Of a stretch of 64,000 nt of DNA, positions 16,705-26,103 are shown one piece after another. A program made the position numbers and the translations under genes. Each line of letters starts with the position of its first letter. The first letter of the stretch is position 1. The stretch covers positions 7,626,320 to 7,690,319 of the forward strand of contig NZ_AP022871.1 in the NCBI RefSeq assembly GCF_011764565.1, written 5' to 3'. The notes beneath the pieces are model-generated. The model saw nothing but the letters and a program-made list of their open reading frames with translations, did not search any database and had not been told where the DNA came from. Source of the stretch: Phytohabitans suffuscus (lineage in GTDB: Bacteria > Actinomycetota > Actinomycetes > Mycobacteriales > Micromonosporaceae).

Positions 16705-17975
16705 TCAGTACCCGATGCAGGTGCTGGCCAGGTCGCCGCTGGCGGCGTTGCCCGCGGTGCCCTCCACCGGAAGGCTCTTGGGGTTTTCGTCACCGGCGTT
16801 GTAGCTGAACAGCCAGCTGCAGCCGACCGCCTTGGACGGCTGGCCCTCGGTGAACGTGACCGGCTCGGGCAGCAGGCCGCCGAGCGTCTCGTCCTTGACG
16901 GTGTACATCGCCGTCAGGATGCTGGCGCGGTCGATCGTCGCCGGCTTGGCGGTCTCCATCGCCTTCTTGAACAGCTCCAGCGTCGCCCAGACGGAGGTGG
17001 TGTTGCCGCCCTGCCACTGGGTGTCCGGCGAGTACTTCTTCATCGCCTGGCGGTAGGTCTCGACCTTCGGGTCGTCGGCCCACCACGGGAAGCCCTGGGT
17101 GCTGCCGGCGGTCTGCGCGCCCGAGACCTCGGCGACCTTCGCCTGGTCGAAGCCGGAGTTCATCATCGACCACTTGCCCTGGTAGCCCTGCTGCAGGCAG
17201 TCCGCCATCACCCGGGCACCGGTCGCGATGCCGATGTTCATCGCGATCACGTCGACGCCCTTGCCGACGTACGACAGGCACTCGGCGGTGTAGTTGGCGG
17301 CCGACGCGGAGAAGAGCTGCACGTTCTCCGTCTGCAGGCCGACCTCCTTGGCGTACGCGATCGCCTTGCCGCCGTTCTCCTGGCAGACGGCCACCTCGGC
17401 GCAGGCGGCCCAGGCGAACCTGCTGCCCCGACGGCCTTGGCGACCTGGACGTACGCCTTGACGGTGTAGTTGGAGCCGGAGACGGGTTGGAACGCGCCGG
17501 GCACGGTCGACCAGAGCAGGTCGCTCGATCCGCCGCCGCTGAGGATGGGAGTGTCGACGTCCGTGAGCATCTTGCCCATCGCGCCCTCGGCGACCAGGTC
17601 GGTGAGCAGGATCGCGTCGATCTCGTCGTCGTCGAGGAAGTTCTGCACCACCGAGGTGGCGCCCGGAACGGTGTTCTTGGTGTCCACGATCTCGAACTCG
17701 ACCGGGTGCCCGTCCACGCCGCCGTTGGCGTTCGTGTGCTTCGCCCAGGCCTGCGCCACGCCGGCGCCGTTGAGCCCGTTGCTCGCCTGCGGGCCGGACT
17801 GCGAGGCCGCGTAGCCGATCTTGATTGGTTCTCCGGTGAGGTTGGCGCCGCTGCCGGAGTCGGTGCCGGACGACGCGTCGCTGTCGTCGCCGCACGCGGT
17901 CAGTGCCAGGCAGGCGGCCGCGGCGACGGCGACGAGCCGCGTCGCCCGCTGGTGAGCGTGTGTACCGGGTGACAC
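16705..17975 (-). CDS. LivJ-like ABC substrate-binding lipoprotein (apparent frameshift)
   Basis: About 423 residues when corrected. A lipoprotein signal peptide (RLVAVAAAACLALTACGDD, lipobox LTAC) is followed by a type I periplasmic-binding fold: IKIGYAASQSGPQASNGLNG, VEFEIVDTKNTVPGATSVVQ, and a C-terminal half with NVQLFSASAANYTAECLSYV and GVDVIAMNIGIATGARVMAD. The frame breaks at the C4 run 17426-17429 (one base missing) between the two lobes. GTG 17975 is the start, with AGGAG about 9 nt upstream. It should deliver substrate to the fused LivHMG/LivF transporter, although it is transcribed in the opposite direction and separated from it by the permease/regulator island. Confidence 0.87.
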
Positions 17976-18079
17976 TTTGTGTGCTCCTAGTGTGATGCCG
18001 GGGCGCCGCCGGTCGGCGGGCAACTAACCTAGGAGTACATCAAGAGGCACATTACTTGTCCATTACTGTGCCAAGATTA

Positions 18080-18184
18080 GAACACAAGAGCAACCTAACC
18101 GATACACCCGCGGGTCCGGACGGGTGGCCGGCCCGGACGGAGCGGCCGACGAGGGTTCTAATTGTGTTTAAGTCAAGGTACAAT
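18080..18184. promoter_or_regulatory. Divergent promoter region, binding protein / P450
   Basis: For the P450 side, TTCTAA (18156-18161) and TACAAT (18179-18184) are spaced by 17 bp, a good promoter fit, and the heptamer TTGTGTT (18162-18168) fills the first part of the spacer. An inverted copy of the motif, GAACACAA, is at 18080-18087 on the binding-protein side. Placement inside the spacer suits a repressor operator. Confidence 0.55.
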
Positions 18185-18219
18185 GGTCCTTCAGGCCGCG
18201 TCGGCGGATGGAGATGAGC

Positions 18220-19422
18220 ATGTCATCGATGCTGGAGCGGGCGGAGGCGCACGGGCTCCCGGTCCACACCTTCGACCTGGAGCACGACGAACGCCTGGGG
18301 GTCGACCCGTTCGCCGTCTGGGACGAGGCGACGAAGGTGGGCGGCCTCTTCTACAGCCCGGCCAACCGCGGCTTCCTCGTGGCCGCCGACTTCGACACCG
18401 TCCGGCACGTGCTGCAGGACCACAGGGTCTGGTCGAACCTGCCGAGCACGATCGTCTACACCAAGGAGCAGGTGGACCTGGACGTGCCACCGCTCACCAT
18501 GGACCCGCCGGACCACACCAGGTACCGCCGGGCGCTCGCGCCGCTGTTCAGCCCCAAGGCGGTGGCCCACCTGGAGCCGAGGATCCGCGAGATCTCGCAC
18601 GAGCTCGTCGACGCGATCCTCGCGAAGGGCACCTGCGACTTCACCAAGGACTTCGCGGCCAGGCTGCCGGCCCTGTTCTTCCTCGAATGGCTCGGCCTCG
18701 GCACCGACGACGTGGACCGGATGTTCCACCTGGCCGAGCGGGCGACGTTCGAGTTCCCGACCCAGCAGGAGCGGGACGACATCGAGGCGCGGATCGACGC
18801 CATCGTCCGCGGCGCCATCCGGGACCGCCGGGACGACCCGCGCGACGACCTGGCCAGCGCCTTCGTCCAGATGCGGGCCGAGGGGCAGCAGATCCCGGAG
18901 GACATCGTCGTCGGCATGGCGAAGCTGGCCTTCATCGCCGGCCAGGAGACGACCTCGACGCAGCTGGGCTACATCCTGTGGCACCTGGCGCGAAACCCCG
19001 AGGACCGGCGGCTGCTGGTCGACGACCCGAGCCGGATCCCGGACGCCGTCGAGGAGCTCATGCGCTTCTACAACACCGGCGGGTCGAGTGGCCGCGTCGC
19101 CAAGGAGGACGGCGAGCTCAACGGCTTCCCGGTGAAGGCGGGCGACCGCATCTTCATCGCGCGCTGCGGCGCCGACCGCAAGCTCGCACCGCAGGTCCAG
19201 CTGACCCGCGGCGGCGTCCCGCACTCGGCGTTTGGGCTCGGGATCCACCGCTGTATCGGCTCGCACGTCGCCCGGATCGAGATGCGGATCGGTCTGGAGG
19301 TGTGGCACGAGCGGATCCCGGACTACCGGGTGCCCGACGAGTTCGTCGCCAGCCACCGCTACGGGAGCTTCATGCAGCAGCTGCTGAGCCTCCCGCTGGA
19401 GCTGGAGCCGGCGGCCCGCTGA
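18220..19422 (+). CDS. Cytochrome P450
   Basis: A 400-residue class I P450. The I-helix has IAGQETTSTQ (E243-T244-T245), K-helix ExxR is EELMR near 279, and the haem loop is FGLGIHRCIGSHVARIEM with Cys345. The usual ANRDPxxFxxP meander is replaced by GADRKLAPQVQLTRGG, a shortened variant without the PERF-like motif. ATG 18220 is preferred over 18208 because GGAG lies 6 nt before it. A His-type ferredoxin gene follows 26 bp downstream, so the pair is a natural redox couple. The promoter carries the TTGTGTT motif. Confidence 0.92.
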   Translation: MSSMLERAEAHGLPVHTFDLEHDERLGVDPFAVWDEATKVGGLFYSPANRGFLVAADFDTVRHVLQDHRVWSNLPSTIVYTKEQVDLDVPPLTMDPPDHTRYRRALAPLFSPKAVAHLEPRIREISHELVDAILAKGTCDFTKDFAARLPALFFLEWLGLGTDDVDRMFHLAERATFEFPTQQERDDIEARIDAIVRGAIRDRRDDPRDDLASAFVQMRAEGQQIPEDIVVGMAKLAFIAGQETTSTQLGYILWHLARNPEDRRLLVDDPSRIPDAVEELMRFYNTGGSSGRVAKEDGELNGFPVKAGDRIFIARCGADRKLAPQVQLTRGGVPHSAFGLGIHRCIGSHVARIEMRIGLEVWHERIPDYRVPDEFVASHRYGSFMQQLLSLPLELEPAAR

Positions 19423-19448
19423 CCCCGAAGCCTCAACGGAGGATCGAC

Positions 19449-19643
19449 ATGAACTTCGTCATCGACACGTCCCTCTGCTCGGGACACGGCCGCTGCTACA
19501 CCCTCGCGCCGGAGTGGTTCGACGCGGACGACATCGGTTACGGCCAGGTCAAGGACGCGCCGGTACCGGACGGCGAGCGCGCCCGCACGGCGGACATCGT
19601 CGCCGCCTGCCCCGAGGGAGCGATCTCGGTCAAGGAGGGCTGA
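19449..19643 (+). CDS. [3Fe-4S]-type ferredoxin
   Basis: A 64-residue single-cluster ferredoxin that donates electrons to the P450 directly upstream. The cluster motif is CSGHGRC with a distal AACPEG, so the position normally occupied by the second Cys is His. This matches the His-variant actinobacterial ferredoxins paired with P450s. Preceded by ACGGAGG. Its stop lies 4 bp from the convergent GMC oxidoreductase stop. Confidence 0.92.
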   Translation: MNFVIDTSLCSGHGRCYTLAPEWFDADDIGYGQVKDAPVPDGERARTADIVAACPEGAISVKEG

Positions 19644-19647
19644 GCCG

Positions 19648-21258
19648 TCAGCCGTTCTCGGCCAGGATGATGTCGGCGGCGATCCAGGCGAGCGCCATCG
19701 TGGGCGCGTTGTTGTTGCCCGACGGCTGGTCCCGGAAGACCGACGCGTCGACCACGCGCAGCCCTTCGGTGCCGCGCACGCGCAGCGAGGCGTCCACCAC
19801 GTCGTCCGGGTCCGGGCCGATCGCGCAGGTGCCGAGGCCGTGGGCGCCCGCCACGCCCTTGTTCCGCCCGTACTCGACGATGTCGGCGTCCTCCACCACG
19901 AGCGGGCCGGGCTGCAGCTCCTCGGCCACGAACCGGGCGAACGGCTCGGTCGCCACGATCTCCCTGGCCCGCCGCACGGCCTTGACCAGCATCGCGCGGT
20001 CGTGCTCGGTCGAGAGGTAGTTCGGATCGAGGCGGGGCGCGTCGTCCAGCCCCGGACCGGTGATGTGCAGCGAGCCGGTGCTCGTCGGGTGCAGCGGATA
20101 GGTCACGTACTTGGCGCCGGGGTGCTTGTCGACCACCATCCGCCCGGTCATCGGGTTCACCGCGGACGTCGAGATCGGCGTGAAGAAGCACTGGGTGTCC
20201 GGCGCGTCCGAATCCGGGTCGGACCGGTAGATGCCGCTGACCGCGTAGCCGCCGTGCGCGATCATGCCCGAGCGGGTGAAGAGGTACTTGAAGCCGGTCC
20301 ACAGGTAGCGTGCCTGGCTGGACGCCTCGGCGTTGTAGCCGCGCACGCCGGTCAGCCGGTACTGGAGCAGGACGCCGCGGTGCTCCTTGAAGTTCTCGCC
20401 GACGTTGGGGCTGGCGACCACGACCGGCACACCGGCCCCGGCCAGCACGTCGGGGTTTCCGATCCCGGACCGTTCGAGCAGCAGCGGCGAGTCGAACGCC
20501 CCGCCGGCGACCAGCACCTCCTTGCGGGCCGAGTACGTCGCCGTGCCGCCGCCCCCGCGCCGGCAGCGGACGCCGGTGACGCGGGTGCCGGACAGCACCA
20601 GCGTCTCGGCCTCGGTGTGCGTCACGACGGTGAGGTTCGCCCGGCGCCGCACCGGCCGCAGGAACGCCTTGGCGGCACTCATCCGCGTACCCCGCCTGAT
20701 GTTGGAGGCGACGTACGAGACGCGCTCGTCACCGCTTCCGTTCATGTCCTGCTGGAAGGCGACGCCGTGCCGCTCCAGCGCGGCGATGAGGGCGTCGCAC
20801 GCCTCCTCGCGCGGCCCCGCGATCTCGATGTCGACCGGCCCGTCACCGCCGCGCACGTCGTTGCCGCCGAGCTGGTGCCGCTCGATCCGGCGGTACGCCT
20901 CGACGAAGCGCGCCCAGTTCCAGCCCCGGTTGCCGGCGGCCTCCCAGGCGTCGTAGTACGGCGCCCAGCCGCGGTTCCACACCATGCCGTTGATGGTGGT
21001 GGAGCCGCCGAGCACCCGACCCCGTACCAGCGACTCGGTATGCCCGTCGCCGAACGCCCGGGTCGTGAACGCCTTGGCGTACCTGGGATTGTTGAGGGTG
21101 AAGTAGAAGCCCTTGGGGACCAGGTGCACGGGGTTGCCGTCGGCGCCGCCGGCCTCGATGAGCAGGACGCTCGTGCGCGGGTCCGCGGAGAGCCGGTTGG
21201 CCAGGACGCAGCCGGCCGCACCGGCGCCGACGATGACGTAGTCGTAGGCGTCCGGCAT
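19648..21258 (-). CDS. GMC oxidoreductase
   Basis: A 536-residue intact FAD-dependent alcohol oxidase/dehydrogenase, paralogous to the frameshifted gene at 3005-4604 (shared VPKGFYFTLNNPRYAK-like segment). FAD motif DYVIVGAGAAGCVLANRLS at the N-terminus, GRVLGGSTTINGMVWNRGW, GMC signature GAFDSPLLLERSGIG, and C-terminal HGLGTCAIG and PSGNNNAPTMALAWIAA. ATG 21258 overlaps the TGA of the upstream BVMO gene by one base, indicating translational coupling. It is the last gene of the minus-strand run P450-ferredoxin-BVMO-GMC, and probably oxidises an alcohol formed by the P450 to the ketone used by the BVMO. Confidence 0.92.
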   Translation of the reverse strand: MPDAYDYVIVGAGAAGCVLANRLSADPRTSVLLIEAGGADGNPVHLVPKGFYFTLNNPRYAKAFTTRAFGDGHTESLVRGRVLGGSTTINGMVWNRGWAPYYDAWEAAGNRGWNWARFVEAYRRIERHQLGGNDVRGGDGPVDIEIAGPREEACDALIAALERHGVAFQQDMNGSGDERVSYVASNIRRGTRMSAAKAFLRPVRRRANLTVVTHTEAETLVLSGTRVTGVRCRRGGGGTATYSARKEVLVAGGAFDSPLLLERSGIGNPDVLAGAGVPVVVASPNVGENFKEHRGVLLQYRLTGVRGYNAEASSQARYLWTGFKYLFTRSGMIAHGGYAVSGIYRSDPDSDAPDTQCFFTPISTSAVNPMTGRMVVDKHPGAKYVTYPLHPTSTGSLHITGPGLDDAPRLDPNYLSTEHDRAMLVKAVRRAREIVATEPFARFVAEELQPGPLVVEDADIVEYGRNKGVAGAHGLGTCAIGPDPDDVVDASLRVRGTEGLRVVDASVFRDQPSGNNNAPTMALAWIAADIILAENG

Positions 21259-22894
21259 CAGCTGATGATGAACCCGCGGTAGCCGCCCTCGCGGATGTCG
21301 TACAGCCGCTTCACGAACTCCGGCAGCGCACCGAGGTACGCGACGTAGACGCGCGGCTTCCCCTCGACGTTGTCGCCGAAGAAGATCGACTTCGCGGTCG
21401 CCTGCAGGGTACCGGCGGCGGCCGCGACCACCTGCTCGGTCCACTCACGCTCCGCCTCGGGGTCCGCCTCGACCCGGTCCAGCTGGCGCTCGAAGATCTC
21501 CTTCACCAGCTCGGCCATCCACTCGACGACCTGCTCGCTGCAGCGCGGCCCGTTGCCGTGGCCGCCCTTGCCGTGCGGGCCGCCCATGACGAAGAGGTTC
21601 GGGAAGCCGGCGACCTGGATACCGAGGTAGGTGTGCGGGCCGTCCTTCCACTTGTCGCGCAGCGTCTGCCCGTCGAGGCCCCGGATGTCGATCTTGTTGA
21701 GCGCGCCGGTGAACGCGTCGAAGCCGGTGGCGAGCACGATCATGTCGAACTCGAGCTCGCCCTCGGCGGTCAGGACGCCCTTGGCCGTGAACTCCTTGAT
21801 CGGGTTGTCGCGCAGCGAGACCAGCTCGACGTTGTCCCGGTTGTAGGTCTCGTAGTAGTTGGTCTCGCACGGGACCCGTTTGGTGCCGAAGAGATGGTCC
21901 TTGGGGATCAGCTTCTCGGCCGTCGCGGGGTCGTCCACCCGTTCGCGGATCTTGCTGGCGAGGAAGTCGCAGTAGATCCTGTTCGCCTCGGCGTTGTACG
22001 CGATGTCGTTGTAGAGCCCGATCCACTTGGCGAAGCCGGGGGAGTTCCAGGCCTGTTCGTACCGGGCGTCGCGTTCGGCCTCGGTGACGTCGGTCGACTT
22101 GACCGGGTCCCAGCTGTGCAGGAAGCCGCTGAAGGAGGCCCGCAGCTTCGGGAACATCTCCGGGTAGCCGGCCCGGATCTGCGCCATGTCCTGGTCGGAC
22201 AGCGGCCGGTTGCGCAGCGGTACCGCCCAGTTGGGGGTGCGCTGGAAGACGGTGAGGTGCGCGGCGGTCTCGGCGACCTTCGGGATGACCTGGACGCCGG
22301 TGGCGCCGGTGCCGATCACCGCGACCCGCTTGCCGGTGAAGTCGACGCTCTTGTCGTGCGGCCAGAGCGCGGTGTGGTACCACTCGCCTTCGTACTTCTC
22401 CAGGCCGGGCGCGGTCGGGAAGAGCGGGTCGGACAGGATGCCCGTGGCCGCGATGACGACCTTGGCCCGGTAGAGCTTGCCCCGCGTCGTCTGCAGCGTC
22501 CAGCGGTTGGTCTGCTCGTCGAAGACCATGCTCTCGACACGGGTGTCGAAGTCGATGTCCTTGCGCAGGTCGTGCTTGTCCGCGACCCGCTGGTAGTAGC
22601 GCTCCAGCTCGGGCTGGCCGGCGAACATCTCGCTCCAGTCCCACTCGCCGAGCAGTTCGGGGTCGAAGGCGTACTGGTAGCTGTAGCTCTCCGAGTCCAG
22701 GCGGGCGCCCGGGTAGCGGTTCCAGTACCAGGTGCCCCGACGTCGCCGCCGGCCTCGATGACGCGGACGTTCACGCCGAGCTCGCGTACCAGCTTGAGCT
22801 GGTGCATGCCGGTGACCCCGGCCCCGATGATGATGACGTCGTACTCCTGGGGAGTCGCCGTCGCGGCGTCGGGCGTGGTCGCGGTCTCGGCCAT
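21258..22894 (-). CDS. Baeyer-Villiger monooxygenase (apparent frameshift)
   Basis: About 545 residues when corrected; an FAD/NADPH enzyme that inserts oxygen next to a ketone to give an ester or lactone. FAD motif YDVIIIGAGVTGMHQLKLV, second Rossmann motif VAVIGTGATGVQVIP, and the BVMO fingerprint YEGEWYHTALWP (about residues 168-180), with Tyr replacing the usual first Phe of FxGxxxHxxxW. One base is missing at the C4 run 22735-22738: the frame breaks after EAGGDVG and continues as GTWYWNRYPGARLDSESYSY. ATG 22894 is chosen because GGAGGA lies just upstream. It is co-transcribed with GMC downstream and probably P450/ferredoxin upstream. Confidence 0.88.
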
Positions 22895-22986
22895 CGCGTC
22901 CTCCATGGTTAGGCGCGCTCGGAGCGCGATCATAACGTCGAATATTCCTGTATCACAACTAGGGGCTAGTGACAGCACGATTGGTG

Positions 22987-23178
22987 CTAGCCGGTCAAGA
23001 TGATCGCCAGGCGGGGACAGCTCTCCGCCGCGCGCGTCACGAGGTCGCGGTCCCGCTCGGCGACCTCAGCCGCCAGCACCTGCGCCTGCCAGGCGTTTCC
23101 CACCGCGAACACGTCCGGCGCCAGCGCCTCGCAGACCGCGTTGCCCTCGCAGAGCTCCGGGTCGACGGTGACCTTCAC
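22987..23178 (-). CDS. [3Fe-4S]-type ferredoxin
   Basis: A 63-residue ferredoxin with CEGNAVC and distal SCPRLA; the second Cys position is Asn. It lies 3 bp after the P450 stop and is therefore that P450's likely electron donor. A 92-bp gap to the BVMO start contains inverted sequence (GGCTAG ... CTAGCC, AGCAC/GTGCT, about 22961-22992) that could attenuate or terminate transcription. Confidence 0.9.
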   Translation of the reverse strand: MKVTVDPELCEGNAVCEALAPDVFAVGNAWQAQVLAAEVAERDRDLVTRAAESCPRLAIILTG

Positions 23179-23181
23179 GGT

Positions 23182-24390
23182 TCAGGCCTCCTGTGGTAGA
23201 CGTGCCGGGACGGACAAGTAGACGTAGCCGATGCCCATGTGGTCGGAGAGGACCACGCGGTCGAGGTCGATCCGGTAGCCGGGGAGCAGGTCGAGCACGG
23301 CCTCGACCTCGAGGCGCAGGATCAGCCGGGCCAGGTGCAGGCCGAGGCAGCGGTGTACGCCCCAGCCGAAGGCCACGCTCCTGGCCCGGTCCCGGCCGAG
23401 ACGTACCTGCTCGGGGTCCTCGAAGGCGTCCGGATCGTGGTTGGCGGCCATGTTGACGAACAGCGTCCAGTCGCCCTTGTGCATCGAGACGCCGCCCAGC
23501 TCCACGTCCCGGGTCACGATCCGGGCGTGGGCGGTGGCCGGCGAGTAGATCCGCACGATCTCCTCGACGGCGTCGGGGATCAGGTCGCGGTCCTGCTCCA
23601 GGCGGCGCCGCACGTCCGGGTTCCGCTCCAGGTGTACCAGGAGCGAGGTCAGCGCGCCGCTGGTGGTGTGGAAGCCGGCCAGCAGCAGGAGCACGACCGT
23701 GTCGCAGATCTCCTCGTCGGTCAGGGCGCGTCCGCCGGCGATCGGCTCGGTCGCCAGCACGGTCATGAGGTCTTCGCGCGGGTGCGCCCGGCGCTGGCGG
23801 GCCTCGGCCAGGATCTGCTCGCGGATCCACCGGTTGCCCTCGGCGTTGCGGGCGAGCGCCTCGGGGTCCTTGCTGCCCTGGCTGCGCAGCGCGCGGGACA
23901 TCACGTCGAGCAGGTCCCGGCGCCGGCCCGGGTCCCAGCCGAGGATGCCCAGGGTCACCGCGCCCGGCGAGACGTTGGCCAGGTCCGGCACGAAGTCCCA
24001 GCTGCCGCGGGCGGCGAGGTCGCCGACGATGCCCTCGACCAGGGCGCGGATCTCGGGCTCCCGCCGGGCGATGGCCGCCTTGCTGTACCACTCGTTGAGC
24101 ACGCGGCGGTACATGCCGTGCTCGGGCGGGTCGAGCGCGACCGGGATGTGCCGGGGCCCGAAGGGGTTGACCGGGATGGCCGGCCCGGCGCTGGAGGAGA
24201 ACGTCGCGTAGTCCGCGAAGCCGTCCACGCACTCCTGGTGGCCGGTCACCACCCAGAACCCGTCGTGCGCCGTCGACCAGGCCACCGGGGCGCGCTCGCG
24301 CAGCTCGGTCAGGACCTCGAACGGACGCTGCGCGAACGCCTCCGAATGGTGGTCGAAGTCGGTGACGACGACGTCTGGGGTAGTGGCCAC
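23182..24390 (-). CDS. Cytochrome P450 with His in the I-helix acid position
   Basis: A 402-residue class I P450. Haem loop FGWGVHRCLGLHLARL with Cys348, ExxR at E277-R280, and meander NHDPDAFEDPEQVRLGRD are normal. The I-helix reads LLAGFHTTSGAL: the residue before the conserved Thr is His241, where most P450s have Asp or Glu that helps deliver protons to bound oxygen. The enzyme may use another proton route or have altered chemistry. It is followed by a ferredoxin, then BVMO and GMC genes. Divergent from the FprB-like reductase with a TTGTGTT motif between. Confidence 0.92.
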   Translation of the reverse strand: MATTPDVVVTDFDHHSEAFAQRPFEVLTELRERAPVAWSTAHDGFWVVTGHQECVDGFADYATFSSSAGPAIPVNPFGPRHIPVALDPPEHGMYRRVLNEWYSKAAIARREPEIRALVEGIVGDLAARGSWDFVPDLANVSPGAVTLGILGWDPGRRRDLLDVMSRALRSQGSKDPEALARNAEGNRWIREQILAEARQRRAHPREDLMTVLATEPIAGGRALTDEEICDTVVLLLLAGFHTTSGALTSLLVHLERNPDVRRRLEQDRDLIPDAVEEIVRIYSPATAHARIVTRDVELGGVSMHKGDWTLFVNMAANHDPDAFEDPEQVRLGRDRARSVAFGWGVHRCLGLHLARLILRLEVEAVLDLLPGYRIDLDRVVLSDHMGIGYVYLSVPARLPQEA

Positions 24391-24416
24391 GGCGCCCTCC
24401 CATACTCTTGTTCTTG

Positions 24417-24423
24417 TTGTGTT
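24417..24423. promoter_or_regulatory. TTGTGTT motif between P450 and FprB-like gene
   Basis: TTGTGTT in an AT-rich divergent gap, with TTATTATGTC (24427-24436) just beyond as a possible -10 region for the plus-strand gene. It is one of several identical heptamers in start regions of this window. Confidence 0.4.
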
Positions 24424-24498
24424 GCGTTATTATGTCTCATCGGTGTTGGCTGTGCCAAGCGGTGCCGCTCGCGGGCCAGGAACAGAGGGCTACCAGTC

Positions 24499-26100
24499 AT
24501 GACCTACGTCATCACGCAGGGCTGCTGCAACGATGGTTCCTGCATCCCGGTCTGCCCGGTCCAGTGCATCCGGCCGCGCCCGGGAGACCCGGACTTCACC
24601 AACACCGAGCAGCTCTACATCGACCCGGCCACGTGCATCGACTGCGGCGCGTGCCTGGACGAGTGCCCGGTCGACGCCATCCACTCCGAGTGGGACCTGC
24701 CCGAGGAGCTGGCCGACTACCTGCCGATCAACGCGGACTACTTCGCCACCAACCCCCTGGCCGGGGTCGGCCCGCCCGCCTTCACCCGCCGGGTGCTGCC
24801 CGAGCGCCGTCCGGCGCTGCGGGTGGCGATCGTCGGCTCGGGGCCCGCCGCCTGCTACGCCGCCGGGGCGCTCAGCGAGATCGCCGGGGTCACCGTGTCG
24901 GTCTTCGAGCGCCTGCCCACGCCGTTCGGCCTGGTGCGGGCCGGGGTGGCGCCCGACCACCCGAGCACCAAGAAGGTGGGGGAGCGGTTCGCCGGGGTGC
25001 TCGGCCGGGCCAACGTCCGGTGCTTCTTCAACGTCGAGGTGGGCCGGGACGTCACCATCGAGGAGCTTCTCCGGTACCACCACGCCGTGCTCTGGGCGGG
25101 CGGAGCGCCGGACGACCGGCGGCTCGGGATCCCGGGCGAGGAGCTGGCCGGCTGCCACTCCGCGCGGGAGTTCGTGGGGTGGTACAACGGCCACCCCGAG
25201 CACGCCGGCGAGCGGTTCGACCTCACCGGCGAGCGGGCGGTGGTCATCGGCAACGGCAACGTCGCCCTCGACGTGGCCCGTACGCTCCTGCGACCGGCCG
25301 GGGCCTTCGAGACCACCGAGATGGCCGACCACGCGATCGACGCCTTCCGGGCCAGCCGGGTGTCCGAGGTCGTCGTCACCGGACGGCGGGGCGCCGAGCA
25401 CGCGGCGTACACCCTGGGCGAGCTGATGGCGCTGGAGCGGCTGCCGGACGTGTCCGTCGTCGCCTCCCCGGCCGAGGTGCCGCGCCATCCCGCCGCCGAC
25501 CAGCGCTACACCGTCATGCGGCGCGCGGCGGAGCGTGCGGCGCCGGACGGGTCCCGGGCGATCCGCTTCCGCTACGGGCTCGAACCCGTGTCGATCGACG
25601 GAGCCGGCCGGGTGGAGTCGGTGACCTTCCGGCTGGCCGGCGGCGGCACCGAGACCATCGAAGCCGGGCTGGTGCTGCGCGCGATCGGCTACCGCGGGCG
25701 CCCGGTGCCGGGCCTGCCCTTCGACGAGGTCATGGGGACGCTGCCCAACGACGCGGGCAAGGTGATCGACCCCGCGACCGGCCTCGACGTCCCCGGCGTC
25801 TACTGCTGCGGCTGGATCAAGCGCGGACCCCGCGGCATCATCGGCACCAACAGGCACGACGCCGAGGAGACCGTCGACAGCCTGCTGCACGACTTCTCGG
25901 CGGAGCGGCTGCCCGACCCGCCAGGTGATGAGGCGGGGCTGGCGGCGCTGCTCGCGCGGCGGCTGCCCGACCTGGTCGACAAGGCCGCGTGGACCCGCAT
26001 CGACGTGGAGGAGAAGCGCCGGGGCCGTGCCGAGTCCCGGCCCCGCAGGAAGCTCGTCACCATCCCGGAGCTCCTCGCGGCGTCGCGGCTGGAGGCGTGA
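24499..26100 (+). CDS. fprB: Ferredoxin-fused ferredoxin-NADP+ reductase (FprB type)
   Basis: A 533-residue fusion. Residues 1-75 are a two-cluster bacterial ferredoxin domain (CCNDGSCIPVCPVQCI and CIDCGACLDECPVDAI). The rest is an adrenodoxin-reductase-like FAD/NADPH domain: RVAIVGSGPAACYAAGAL, ERLPTPFGLVRAGVAPDHP, VVIGNGNVALDVARTL and GWIKRGPRGIIGTNRHDA near the C-terminus. This matches mycobacterial FprB. It can supply electrons from NADPH to the neighbouring small ferredoxins and P450s. The ATG at 24499 is the only start that places the ferredoxin at the N-terminus. The epoxide hydrolase remnant follows 3 bp after the stop, giving an operon. Confidence 0.92.
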   Translation: MTYVITQGCCNDGSCIPVCPVQCIRPRPGDPDFTNTEQLYIDPATCIDCGACLDECPVDAIHSEWDLPEELADYLPINADYFATNPLAGVGPPAFTRRVLPERRPALRVAIVGSGPAACYAAGALSEIAGVTVSVFERLPTPFGLVRAGVAPDHPSTKKVGERFAGVLGRANVRCFFNVEVGRDVTIEELLRYHHAVLWAGGAPDDRRLGIPGEELAGCHSAREFVGWYNGHPEHAGERFDLTGERAVVIGNGNVALDVARTLLRPAGAFETTEMADHAIDAFRASRVSEVVVTGRRGAEHAAYTLGELMALERLPDVSVVASPAEVPRHPAADQRYTVMRRAAERAAPDGSRAIRFRYGLEPVSIDGAGRVESVTFRLAGGGTETIEAGLVLRAIGYRGRPVPGLPFDEVMGTLPNDAGKVIDPATGLDVPGVYCCGWIKRGPRGIIGTNRHDAEETVDSLLHDFSAERLPDPPGDEAGLAALLARRLPDLVDKAAWTRIDVEEKRRGRAESRPRRKLVTIPELLAASRLEA

Positions 26101-26103
26101 GCG

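Noticed and set aside
24390..24500. Riboswitch before the FprB-like gene
   Set aside because: The gap is short and AT-rich with no extended conserved stem structure; a divergent promoter is sufficient.
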